From positions 1-64,000 of the forward strand of contig JADJLZ010000018.1 in assembly GCA_016709875.1 (NCBI GenBank): DNA of 64,000 nt. Direction: 5' to 3'. This document shows, piece by piece, positions 46,601 through 54,402 of this stretch; position 1 is the stretch's first letter, and each line of letters begins with the position of its first letter. The translations under genes were made by a program, and so were the position numbers. The notes below the pieces were generated by a model. It had not been told where the DNA came from. It saw nothing but the letters and a program-made list of their open reading frames with translations, and ran no database searches. Source of the stretch: Planctomycetota bacterium. GTDB lineage: Bacteria; Planctomycetota; UBA1135; GCA-002686595.

Positions 46601-46654
46601 GGCGATCGCAAGAACGATCAGCAGGAATGCCAACAAGAGCGGCTTGCGAGCCAT
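43640..46654 (-). CDS. giant carboxypeptidase-regulatory-like repeat protein
   Basis: A 1004-residue protein with an intact signal anchor (RKPLLLAFLLIVLAIAGWLV), a Pro/Glu/Thr linker and about ten beta-sandwich units of the carboxypeptidase-regulatory-like type. Repeated openings are seen: FVLRGRIVDERRLDAAGAEV, HIRVVDAGEPAVGAEVALHL and TLVEKQSGAPIAGAVVGLDE. No catalytic domain is visible. GAGGAGT lies 10 bases before the ATG at 46654. It has the architecture of the product at 4536-7517, which lacks this N-terminus. It probably faces the outside as an envelope-anchored binding or structural protein. Confidence 0.82.
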   Translation of the reverse strand: MARKPLLLAFLLIVLAIAGWLVAREIRFQNSQPGSGPLLEGPARQAAGESERTQPVAGPAREPTALEASRAAQPTEELTASAFVLRGRIVDERRLDAAGAEVRLVRANGATRSVRSDESGRFEFTIPARPLKWESVALWALRDENAAVRTLGLPGSEAPSSYGFLRAPTPLGDVDAGTLTLRQAQSLHIRVVDAGEPAVGAEVALHLGVDPTVLWRGTSDAAGKLTSPALPGGCANLEAVRGGAEGRARVFLPEEREVRIELAPRYEALITLVEKQSGAPIAGAVVGLDETVQAPSSENSKGMGFGEYITMRKGAGGTTTTDAGGMAHFPNLSASADYRVQVRAPGVESYPPQGSGGERVGAAKPNLRIELARVESRSVRWPIAAGEVPQPPEGARILLRPAPGSGRVSYGEPPPPPREGVVRDGQVVAQAIEGRGFFLGTAPDGSIARFFVDEKSELGTAVSFRKPRTVELYVHAGDLAPVAHALAQARNQGNNPLGEPASTDADGLAKLTGLYGELAEVYVLGPTDGAREVNAGSVNLENGDARVELVLPASASMRARLTVRIDGAAQLPPEYQLHSAKVLEEFPERGELLLEVALPATGTDVSLAISSPGFLPASVKLPIGRDGTEARAVLELTRSSMLTAIVTRPRNQDWVEIQIQSWNEAKRTWGRVPHYFNGLSTPNGPDGSFRFFQLAPGRYQVSDARSKIASEPVEIAAGQAEASVALDLDGVEWVSGRVEVPDPAELSRVRVLSSASPSSSGTPWRPGSSWLPGMAAPPGAYPSADGSFKLQVKRGVSTTLRAWHPWLAPADPGGEIVVDAGREGVVLKLASGDQVRLEVPQLAELPSLAAARVGLYEGPAKGEPRTWLHAPLVEGALRFTGVPRGRATLWIDAGREYAPLVLTDVEIGAGLTDLGTAEFSRGSSLRIRQSVKEGQAAARIYISAQREQAPALFRDLNSNGETTAVLSGLEAGTYRVSYGAIMDGKNSERQLEIDGVSDVELELQ

Positions 46655-47133
46655 GGGTGCGGACTCCTCGCGATCAGGATGCAGAGCAGCTGCAGGCCTC
46701 GCGCGCTCTCCGCGCACTCGACCTGCGCCGCAAGATCCTACTGCGCATCCGAGGAAGCCCCCACAGCCCCGCCGAAAAGTCATGGAGGACCCAGGCGCGA
46801 GCGGCTGGGTCCTCTCGTGTCCCTCGCGGCGTGAGCGCGCTCCGCGCTCCCGGGCATCGAAGGACCATCCGCTGGACCCGGTGACCCGCTTGCCAGATCC
46901 GCGAGCACCACAAGCGTGAGCGGAACTACGCGTGGCTCCGGAAGGAGTTGAGATACGAGCAGCCCAGCGTGGACTCCGGCGAGGTTCGATCGACGGATCG
47001 CCTCGCGGAGAGGCTCGTGTGCAATCACCGAAGGGCCGGAGTCATGCTCGACGGCTTGTCCGCCGCGAATTTCGCGCTGGGACTTCGTCTGGGTCGGCAC
47101 GCTGCGAGGCTCTCGAGCGGCAGAGGAGCGCCG
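46655..47133. other. 479-base stretch without a supported gene
   Basis: The region lies between the giant repeat protein and the end of the RND pump gene. Short open frames on both strands are Arg/Ser/Pro-rich. One plus-strand frame (from about 46912) reads CQIREHHKRERNYAWLRKEL, which looks more natural and might be a fragment of a decayed mobile-element gene, but it has no start and I cannot name it. Confidence 0.4.
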
Positions 47134-50100
47134 TCACGACCCCTTCTGCGCCTCGGTTTCTTTTTCGGACCCTGCGCGCGGCGACTCTCGCGACGCGAAC
47201 ACAAGGTAGACGGCCGGGAGTACCAGCAGCGTCAGCAGCGTGCTGCTGACCACTCCACCGATGACCACGGTTGCGAGCGGGCGCTGCACCTCGGCTCCCA
47301 TCCCGGTGCTGAGTGCCATCGGCACGAATCCCAGCGCTGCCACCAGCGCTGTCATCAGCACCGGGCGCAGACGCGTCGAACAGGCTTCCTCGATCGAGGC
47401 CGACAGTGCCACACCCTGGGCGCGGAGCTGCCGGATGTAGGACACCAGCACCATCTCGGCCAGCACGGCGACGCCCGAGAGCGCGATGAAGCCGACTGCC
47501 GCCGAAATCGAAAACGGCATCCCTCTGACCCACAGTGCGAGCACACCGCCCACCGTGGCAAACGGCACTCCGGCGAACACGATCAGCGAATCGCGCAAGC
47601 TGCGGTAGGTCAGGTAGAGGAGGCCCGCGATCAGCGCCAGGACGACCGGGACGACGATCTGCAGCCGTTGGCGAGCGTGCTCGAGGTTCTCGAACTGGCC
47701 GCCCCACTCGATGCGGTAGCGGCCCGCGGGGAGTTTGACCTCCTGCTCGATCCGGCGCTCTGCCTCCGCCACGAAGCTCCCGACGTCGCGGCCGCGAACG
47801 TTGGCCTGGACCGTGATCCGGCGCTGGCCCCAGTCGCGGCTGATGGTCGAAGGGCCCTCGACCTCCTGGATCCGCGCGAGCCTCGCGAGCGGGATGCGCT
47901 CGCCCGTGGCGCTGCTGACCGTGATCGCCCCAATCGAGGCGGCGTCCTGGCGATCGCGCTCGGGCAGGCGCACGACGAGCGGGAAGCGCAGCTGACCCTC
48001 GACGACCTCGCCCAGATTCTTCGAACCGATCGACTCCACGATGTCCATCACGGACTTCGACGGGATGCCGTAGCGCGCCAGGGCCTCCTGGTCCGCGCGG
48101 ATCTCCAGGACGGGCTGCCCGGATATCTGCTCGGTGCTGAGGTCGGTCACGCCTTCGATCGAGCCTAGGACCGCCCCGATCTCCTGGGCCTTGGCCGTGA
48201 GCACGGCGAAATCGTCGCCGTAGAGCTTCATCGCGACATCGCCGCGCACGCCTGCAACCATTTCGTTGATGCGCATCTCGATCGGCTGGGTGAGCGCGAT
48301 GCGCTGCCCCGGCATGTCGCGCAGTTCCTTCTGTACGAGCTCGACCAACTCGGCCTGGTCGGCGGCGCGCGTCCAGGCCTCCCTGGGTTGGAGCGAAAGG
48401 AAGAGGTCGGTCAACTCGACGCCCATCGGATCCGTGGCGACCTCGGCTGTTCCGATGCGGCTCCACACGTACTTGATCTCGTCGGGGAACGCACGCAGCA
48501 GCGCACGTTCCATCTGCGTGTTGTAGCGCGCGGATTCCTCGAGGTCGGTGCCCGCAAGTCTCACGACATTGACGACGATCGCGCCCTCCGAGAGGCGCGG
48601 CACGAACTCCGAGCCCAGGCCGCGCGCGACGACCACACCGATCCCGAGGACCAAGAGTCCGACTCCGAGCATCACGTAGCGCTGGCGCATGACTCCGCGC
48701 AGCACCGGCCCGTACAGCCACTGCACGCAGCGCACGAGCAGTGGATCGCGGTCCTCCATGCGCCGCGGCAGAAGGTAGCTCGCCAGCGCAGGCATCACGG
48801 TCAGCGAGAGAATCAGCGAACCGCCCAGGGCCAGGATCACGGTCAGCGCCATCGGCCGGAAGAGCTTCCCCTCGATGCCTTCGAGCGTCAGGATCGGCAC
48901 GTAGACCAGGATGATGATCAGCTGGCCGAACATCGCCGGCCGCAACACCTCGGAGGCCGCGTCGCGCACGATGTCGACGAGCTTGCGCTTGACCCGGTCG
49001 TGGGCCATGTGCCGCACCGAGTTCTCGACCTGGATCACCGCGCTGTCCACGACCAGGCCAAAGTCGAGCGCGCCCAGGCTCATCAGGTTGCCGGCGATTC
49101 CGAACCGCAGCATCCCGGAAAACGCGAACAGCATCGAGAGCGGGATTGCAGCCGCGACGATCAACCCCGCTCGCAGGTTTCCGAGGAACAGGAACAGGAC
49201 CGCGATCACCAGCAGTCCGCCCTCGAACAGGTTCTGGCGCACCGTGTCGATCACGTGATCGACGAGCTCCGTGCGGTCGTAGACCGTGGTGAGGTGCACA
49301 CCCGGCGGCATCAACCGTTTGACCTCCTCGAGCTTTGCCTTCAGTCGCGAAGTAACCTCGTGGGTGTTCTCCCCCATGAGCATGAAGCCCAGGCCGAGCA
49401 CGGCCTCGCCCTGGCCCTGGTAGGTCACGGCCCCCCGGCGGATCTCGGCCCCGATCTCGACACTGGCCACGTCGCGCAGGCGGATCGGCGCGCCGTCTTT
49501 TGCGGCGACAACGATCTGTCCGAGCTGCTCGAGATTCGTGACCGAACCGAGGCCCTGGACGAGGAGCATGTTGCCCGACGTCGAGATGTTGCCGCCACCG
49601 GCGTTCAGGTTGTTCTTCTCGACCGCATCGATGACCTGGTCGAAGGTCAGGCCGTGTTTCACGAGGTGCGAGGACTCGATGCGCACCTGGTACTGCTTCT
49701 CGTTGCCGCCCCAGCTGTTCACTTCCGCGACTCCGGGCACGGCGCGCAGGGCCGGCTTCACGATCCAGTCCTGGACCGTGCGCGCCTGTGTCATGTCCCC
49801 CGTGTCGGAGGTCACGACGTAGTGGAAGACCTCGCCCAGGCCCGTGGCGACCGGTCCGAGCTCGGGCAGGGCGATCCCCGGCGGCAGCTGCACGGCCGCG
49901 AGCCGCTCGCTCACGAGCCGGCGCGCGAAGTAGATCTCGGTGCCGTCCTTGAACGTCACGACCACCTGCGAGAGTCCGAACTTCGAGATCGAACGCACCG
50001 ACTCGAGCCTGGGCAACCCGCTGATCGCCTGCTCGATCGGAAAGGTGATCTGCTGCTCGACCTGCTCGGGGCCGAGTGCAGCCGCGACCGTATTGATCTG

Positions 50101-50241
50101 CACCTGCACCGGCGTCGTGTCCGGGAAGGCGTCGATGTCGAGGCGCCGCAGGGAGATCACGCCGATCACGAGGAAGGCGACGGTGCTGCCGAGCACGAGC
50201 GCCCGGTTGCGCAGCGACCACGAGAGGATCCAGTTCAGCAT
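47134..50241 (-). CDS. czcA: CzcA-type heavy-metal RND efflux pump
   Basis: A 1035-residue inner-membrane pump with the RND 12-helix layout. TM4 carries GALDFGLVVDSAVIQVEN, the D-x5-D-x6-E arrangement of the divalent-cation (Zn, Co, Cd, Ni) HME branch, not the Cu/Ag (CusA) form. The porter domain shows TPVQVQINTVAAALGPEQVE and FKDGTEIYFARRLV. It takes metal ions from the periplasm or cytoplasm using the proton gradient and passes them through the OMF. It follows the MFP gene at 16 bases in a four-gene operon. Confidence 0.93.
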   Translation of the reverse strand: MLNWILSWSLRNRALVLGSTVAFLVIGVISLRRLDIDAFPDTTPVQVQINTVAAALGPEQVEQQITFPIEQAISGLPRLESVRSISKFGLSQVVVTFKDGTEIYFARRLVSERLAAVQLPPGIALPELGPVATGLGEVFHYVVTSDTGDMTQARTVQDWIVKPALRAVPGVAEVNSWGGNEKQYQVRIESSHLVKHGLTFDQVIDAVEKNNLNAGGGNISTSGNMLLVQGLGSVTNLEQLGQIVVAAKDGAPIRLRDVASVEIGAEIRRGAVTYQGQGEAVLGLGFMLMGENTHEVTSRLKAKLEEVKRLMPPGVHLTTVYDRTELVDHVIDTVRQNLFEGGLLVIAVLFLFLGNLRAGLIVAAAIPLSMLFAFSGMLRFGIAGNLMSLGALDFGLVVDSAVIQVENSVRHMAHDRVKRKLVDIVRDAASEVLRPAMFGQLIIILVYVPILTLEGIEGKLFRPMALTVILALGGSLILSLTVMPALASYLLPRRMEDRDPLLVRCVQWLYGPVLRGVMRQRYVMLGVGLLVLGIGVVVARGLGSEFVPRLSEGAIVVNVVRLAGTDLEESARYNTQMERALLRAFPDEIKYVWSRIGTAEVATDPMGVELTDLFLSLQPREAWTRAADQAELVELVQKELRDMPGQRIALTQPIEMRINEMVAGVRGDVAMKLYGDDFAVLTAKAQEIGAVLGSIEGVTDLSTEQISGQPVLEIRADQEALARYGIPSKSVMDIVESIGSKNLGEVVEGQLRFPLVVRLPERDRQDAASIGAITVSSATGERIPLARLARIQEVEGPSTISRDWGQRRITVQANVRGRDVGSFVAEAERRIEQEVKLPAGRYRIEWGGQFENLEHARQRLQIVVPVVLALIAGLLYLTYRSLRDSLIVFAGVPFATVGGVLALWVRGMPFSISAAVGFIALSGVAVLAEMVLVSYIRQLRAQGVALSASIEEACSTRLRPVLMTALVAALGFVPMALSTGMGAEVQRPLATVVIGGVVSSTLLTLLVLPAVYLVFASRESPRAGSEKETEAQKGS

Positions 50242-50257
50242 AGGTGGTGCGCGTGCC

Positions 50258-51877
50258 TCACTCGTCCGTGCAGCCCGCGCCCAGGCTGCTCTTCAGGATC
50301 TCGGACTTCAGCACGTGGCTGCCGGTGGTGACGACGATCTCGCCCGGCACGAGGCCGCCGAGGACCTCCGTGTAGTCGGAGTCCTTGGCCCCGACGCGCA
50401 CCTTGCGCGTCTGGAAGATGGCCTCGCCCACGCGCACGAAGACCACGAAACAGCAGCCTTCCCACTGCACCGCATCGGTCGGGACCGCGACCGCTTGCGG
50501 GCTCGCACGCACCACGATCTGCGCGCGCCCGAACGAGTGCGCGCGCAGCGCGCCGGTCGGATTGCCGACGTCAGCCCGCACCTTGACGGTGCGCGTCATC
50601 TCGTCGACCGCGGTCGACATCCAGGCGACGCGGCCGACGACGACCTCGTCGCGCGCGTCGTCGGGCCGAAAGATGACCTCTTCGCCGAGGCTCACCCGGT
50701 GCGCGTCGCTCTGGGGCACGTCCATGGTGACCCACATGTGGGTGGTGTCGGCGATCTCGAACAGCGTGCGCGCGGGATCGACGCTCTCGCCGGTCACCAC
50801 GGCGCAGCTGACGACGATACCTGCGAGTGGCGCGCGGACCGGCGAGGCGTCCGTCAGGCCGCCTTGGGCACCAAGGGTCGGCTGCTCGATGCCCAGGCTC
50901 ACGAGCGCCTCGCTCGCGTTGTGCAGGCGGATCTGTGCCTCGCGCGCATCGGCCTCCGCCGCAAGGCGCTCCCCCTCGGTGCGGAATCCGGCCTCGCTCG
51001 AACGCTGGGCCCGTTCGAGCGCACGCGCGCCCAGCGCCTCGGCGTTCTGTGCTTCGAGCCACTCGGCCCGCGCACGCACGATCTCGGGCGAATCGATCAG
51101 CGCCAGCACGTCGCCGGCGCGCACGGACTCGCCCAGCGCTCTACCCACGCTGCGAGCCGTCCCCGCCACGCGAGGCGCGAGCTTCGCGAAGCGCGTGCGG
51201 TCGTAGTCGAGCTCTGCATTCACCAGGATCGAGTCCGACATCGGACGCTCGACCACCTGGCCCAGGTGGACCCCGCACTTTGCCAGCGAAGCGACGGAGG
51301 CGAACTGCACCTTGAGCGCGTGCTTCTGGCACGTGCGTGGATCCCGGATCGCGCCCGCGGCCGGATCCGGCGCCCCTGCCGGATGGTCCTCCTTGCGCTC
51401 GTTCTCGTGCGCGCCGCTCGAGACCGTTGCCCGATCCGGGTCGGCCGGCAGCTCGCCCTTGCGAGCGATCTCCGGGTGGCAGGTCGGACAGGCCGACTCT
51501 GGTACTCCGTGCTCCGCGCACCAATCCTGTGCGAGGCCGGTTGTCAGCAACTCGGGGTGACACGCGGCGTCCTTCGATTCGGGCACGCCATGCTCCTTGC
51601 ACCAGTCGGCAGGGTTCGCCCCACTGAGCTCGGGATGACAAGCGATGCACAGCGATTCGGGAACGTTGTGGAGCGCACACCAGTCCTCCTTCTCGCCGGC
51701 CGGTCCTGATCCGAACAGCTCCGAGAATTTGGGGGCCCTCCAGCCGGTGTGGTGTCCCCAGTATCCGATTGCCGCGATGCCACCGAGGACGAGCAGCGTG
51801 GGAAGCGCGGCGACTACGGACCGGGCGTTGGACAGAGGCTGGAGATGTTTCTGGTGTTGTGAGTTCATGAGCTTCAC
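50258..51877 (-). CDS. czcB: CzcB-type membrane fusion protein with three Cys/His repeats
   Basis: A 539-residue periplasmic adaptor starting at GTG 51877, which overlaps the OMF stop (GTGA). After an N-terminal membrane anchor (AALPTLLVLGGIAAIGYWGH) come three tandem repeats of about 33 residues, each of the form 'WC.EHGVPES.C..CHPEL' (WCALHNVPESLCIACHPEL, WCKEHGVPESKDAACHPEL, WCAEHGVPESACPTCHPEI). The barrel-sandwich hybrid and beta-barrel follow from about residue 190 (AGTARSVGRALGESVRAGDV, VRAPLAGIVVSCAVVTGESV). The repeats are a likely metal-capture site ahead of the adaptor. It links the pump to the OMF. Confidence 0.92.
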   Translation of the reverse strand: MKLMNSQHQKHLQPLSNARSVVAALPTLLVLGGIAAIGYWGHHTGWRAPKFSELFGSGPAGEKEDWCALHNVPESLCIACHPELSGANPADWCKEHGVPESKDAACHPELLTTGLAQDWCAEHGVPESACPTCHPEIARKGELPADPDRATVSSGAHENERKEDHPAGAPDPAAGAIRDPRTCQKHALKVQFASVASLAKCGVHLGQVVERPMSDSILVNAELDYDRTRFAKLAPRVAGTARSVGRALGESVRAGDVLALIDSPEIVRARAEWLEAQNAEALGARALERAQRSSEAGFRTEGERLAAEADAREAQIRLHNASEALVSLGIEQPTLGAQGGLTDASPVRAPLAGIVVSCAVVTGESVDPARTLFEIADTTHMWVTMDVPQSDAHRVSLGEEVIFRPDDARDEVVVGRVAWMSTAVDEMTRTVKVRADVGNPTGALRAHSFGRAQIVVRASPQAVAVPTDAVQWEGCCFVVFVRVGEAIFQTRKVRVGAKDSDYTEVLGGLVPGEIVVTTGSHVLKSEILKSSLGAGCTDE

Positions 51878-53280
51878 CGTTTCGAGTCTTCACCCTTGCC
51901 CGCACTGACGACTACGACGAGGGGCGAACCCACGGCCGAGTCGAGATCCACGACGGCCAATGCGTAGCGCGTCAGCGCATCGAGCAGATCCCGACGTGCC
52001 TGGATGGCTCGGCTTCGAGCGGCGAGCCACTCGAACACGGACAGCTCGCGCGCGCGCAGCGCTCCTTCGAAGAGCGCCTCCGTTCGCTGCACGAGCGGCA
52101 ATACCTCGCGCTGCTCGAGTTCGACCTCGCCTCGCGCAAGCCGCACCTCGGATCGCGCATCGAAGGCGCAGGCGCGCAGTTCGTGCAGTGCCGCGACGTA
52201 TTCAAGGCGCTTGCGTTCGCGCAGTGCTTCCTTCGAGGCGATTCCGCCCTGATTGCGGTCGAAGAGCGGAAGCTCGATCGAAGCTCCAAGCCCGAGCCCT
52301 TCGCTGCCTCCGGTGTCTTTCTCGAACGTGGGGCCGAGCGTCATGCCTGGGAACTGCATCGAGACGGCGAGGCGCAGCTCCGCCTCTGCCTGTCGGTAGT
52401 CCGCTGCGCGCGCCCGGAGCTCCGAAGACTCCGCAATCAGGCGTGCATCGAGCTGTGCGTCGGACGGATCCTCGGCGATCGTGAACACAAGGCCGCCCCC
52501 GCTCCCGACGAGCTCGAGTCCGGACTCTGGCGGGACTCCAAGGAGCGCATGGAGTGCTCTTCGCTCGCGTTCGGTCGACGCCCGAGCCTCGCGCACCCCT
52601 CGCTCGACGGTAGCTCGATCCAGTTCGACCAGAGCCAGAGCCAACTCGGTCGCTTCGCCCAGCTCGCGTTGCTTGCGCACGAGCGTCACTGCCTGGGTAC
52701 GCACGGCGAGTTCCTGCTCGAAGAGGCGCAGCGCCTGCTCGGCCGCGAGCACACCGATGCGTGCGCGCCTGACCCGCGAGACAAGCCTTCGTTCTTCGGT
52801 GGCGATTTCGGCTCGAACCAGCTCGATCTGCGACTCGGCGATTGCACGCTTGGCGGGCCGCTCATCCGGCCGCAGCAACGCGAACATGGCGTCGAGGCCG
52901 AGCGCAGAGCCCGAGACTCCGCCGACGCCCGATCGGACGAACGCACCCAGATCCGGATTCGGGAGCAGTCCCGCCGAGATGAGCAGCGCTTGTGCCTCCC
53001 CTACCCCCGCACGCTTCGCGCGCAGTCCGGGGTTGAGCGTCAGTGCCAGGGCGGCCAGTTCCGGCTCGTCGAGGCCGTCCTCTGCGTTGAACGCACGAGG
53101 TACAGGAGCGGCCTGCGCGCCCGCCACCGAGTATTCAATCTGCAGTTCCGCGAGGTTGGAGGCACGCAGGAGCGCGAGCTCGTCCGCAGGTGCCAGCGGT
53201 CGCGGGCTGTAGCTCGCGCAGCCCAGGCAAGCGAAGGCCGCCGCGCTGAGCCACGCGGAACGGAACGGTATCAGGGTCAA
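51874..53280 (-). CDS. czcC: TolC-like outer-membrane efflux protein (OMF)
   Basis: A 468-residue outer-membrane factor and lipoprotein (lipobox AAAFACLGC). The TTG start at 53280 is chosen because GGAGG lies 7 bases upstream and the signal sequence begins there. The body has two long helical hairpins with pairs such as LALTLNPGLRAKRAGVGEAQ and SIELPLFDRNQGGIASKEAL, the duplicated OEP pattern. It forms the outer-membrane channel of the pump. Its stop is coupled to the MFP start. Confidence 0.9.
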   Translation of the reverse strand: MTLIPFRSAWLSAAAFACLGCASYSPRPLAPADELALLRASNLAELQIEYSVAGAQAAPVPRAFNAEDGLDEPELAALALTLNPGLRAKRAGVGEAQALLISAGLLPNPDLGAFVRSGVGGVSGSALGLDAMFALLRPDERPAKRAIAESQIELVRAEIATEERRLVSRVRRARIGVLAAEQALRLFEQELAVRTQAVTLVRKQRELGEATELALALVELDRATVERGVREARASTERERRALHALLGVPPESGLELVGSGGGLVFTIAEDPSDAQLDARLIAESSELRARAADYRQAEAELRLAVSMQFPGMTLGPTFEKDTGGSEGLGLGASIELPLFDRNQGGIASKEALRERKRLEYVAALHELRACAFDARSEVRLARGEVELEQREVLPLVQRTEALFEGALRARELSVFEWLAARSRAIQARRDLLDALTRYALAVVDLDSAVGSPLVVVVSAGKGEDSKR

Positions 53281-53392
53281 ACGAATCCTCCGCGTCGATC
53301 GGGGCCAACAGGTGCCCGAACGGGATTGCCCGGGCACGAAACCATCCGCCTCGCGTGGGATCGCCACGCTCGGCCTGGGGACGGTCAGGCCA

Positions 53393-53830
53393 TCAAAGCA
53401 GGAGCACGACGGTGCGGATCAGCGCGAGCGAGTCGGGTGGTCTCGGGGCTTCGACCCGCGCAACACACGCGTTGGTTTCGCGCAGCTCCAGGGCTTCGCG
53501 CAGCGGAACCGCACTGGGCGGAATCCACGGCCCGAGCTGCGGCGTGATCGGCCGCGGCTTGCACAACCTGTCTTGCAGCGTGCCGGACACGGGAAGATCC
53601 AGGCATTCGCAGCACGAGTCGCACAGCGCGTGCTCCGATCGCGCTTCCGGCGCCGCGATGTGCTCGTGATCCTCACAGCACTGGCAGTGCTCAGCGGGGG
53701 TCGCAAAATCCACTCCCACACGACCGTCCGACTGCACGCACAACACGCAGCCCTGCGCCGGCGCCAATCCCGTCAGAAAGGCCACCGCAAGGCAGAGCCA
53801 AGCGGTCATGCGCTGGAGCAGGGCACACAT
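53393..53830 (-). CDS. Cys-rich exported protein leading the metal-efflux operon
   Basis: A 145-residue exported protein with signal text (MTAWLCLAVAFLTGLAPAQG; ATG at 53830 is given, with 53854 and 53809 also possible). The mature part has clusters of Cys and His: GCVLCVQSDGRVGVDF, EHCQCCEDHEHIAA and CDSCCECLDLPVSG. The C-terminal half is Pro-rich. Homologous layouts (CxxC then 'C.DC.DIPL') occur beside czc genes in other bacteria, where they probably bind the metal in the periplasm. It is 112 bases ahead of the OMF gene. A sensor or chaperone role is inferred. Confidence 0.65.
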   Translation of the reverse strand: MCALLQRMTAWLCLAVAFLTGLAPAQGCVLCVQSDGRVGVDFATPAEHCQCCEDHEHIAAPEARSEHALCDSCCECLDLPVSGTLQDRLCKPRPITPQLGPWIPPSAVPLREALELRETNACVARVEAPRPPDSLALIRTVVLLL

Positions 53831-54402
53831 CGATGGCTCGTATCGTACGCCCATCGACTGAGTCCGCACAAGCAGCGGAGAAGCACCCGGGCGAGGTTCA
53901 TTCCTGGTACAGCGGAGGCCGTGCTCGGCGGTGAGGGACGGAGACGCACGAATCTGAGCTCCAAGTTTCTGAACCACCCTGACACGCTAAACGGGTGCAC
54001 CAAGGCCGAGAGCGATGAGCAGATCGGGCTGGACGAGAGGTGGCGTCATGGCAGCGGCGCGACCGTGAGTACGCCTGGTGCGGGCCATTGGCCTATCGAG
54101 GAGCCTGGCCCGCCGAACGGGCCCGAGGAAGCCAAGCTCACCGGCCCACTTGATCCACTTCGACAAGAGACCCACGTCGGGGAGAGTGCGCGGAGCCGCC
54201 AAGTCGGGACAAGGTCTTGGGTCTGTGTCAGCACGAGTCGGCGCGCGGCGGCCACACTGCGCGGTGGGTGGAGGTCAACCTGCATGGCAGCGGGATACGC
54301 TCGAACCAGGGAGAGCGACGACCGCGGAGCGTTGTGCCCCCGACGCGCCACTTCATGGCACGCCTCGGGTAGTATCCAACGGACGGTCCCCAGACGCTTT
54401 CC
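53831..54402. other. 572-base intergenic region
   Basis: This is the divergent upstream region of the metal operon and the S1-domain gene. A minus-strand frame at 53987-54202 (LLSKWIKWAGELGFLGPVRR) could be a remnant of a gene but has no clear start. TGAACC...TGACACG stands at 53970-53990. I find no intact gene, RNA or clear promoter. Confidence 0.4.

Noticed and set aside
46912..47130. Possible transposase remnant on the plus strand
   Set aside because: Short natural-looking text but no start, no catalytic motif and no inverted repeats.
53987..54202. A 71-residue minus-strand frame upstream of the metal operon
   Set aside because: No ribosome binding site or family match; the middle reads as shadow. 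Kept only as a note in the intergenic entry.
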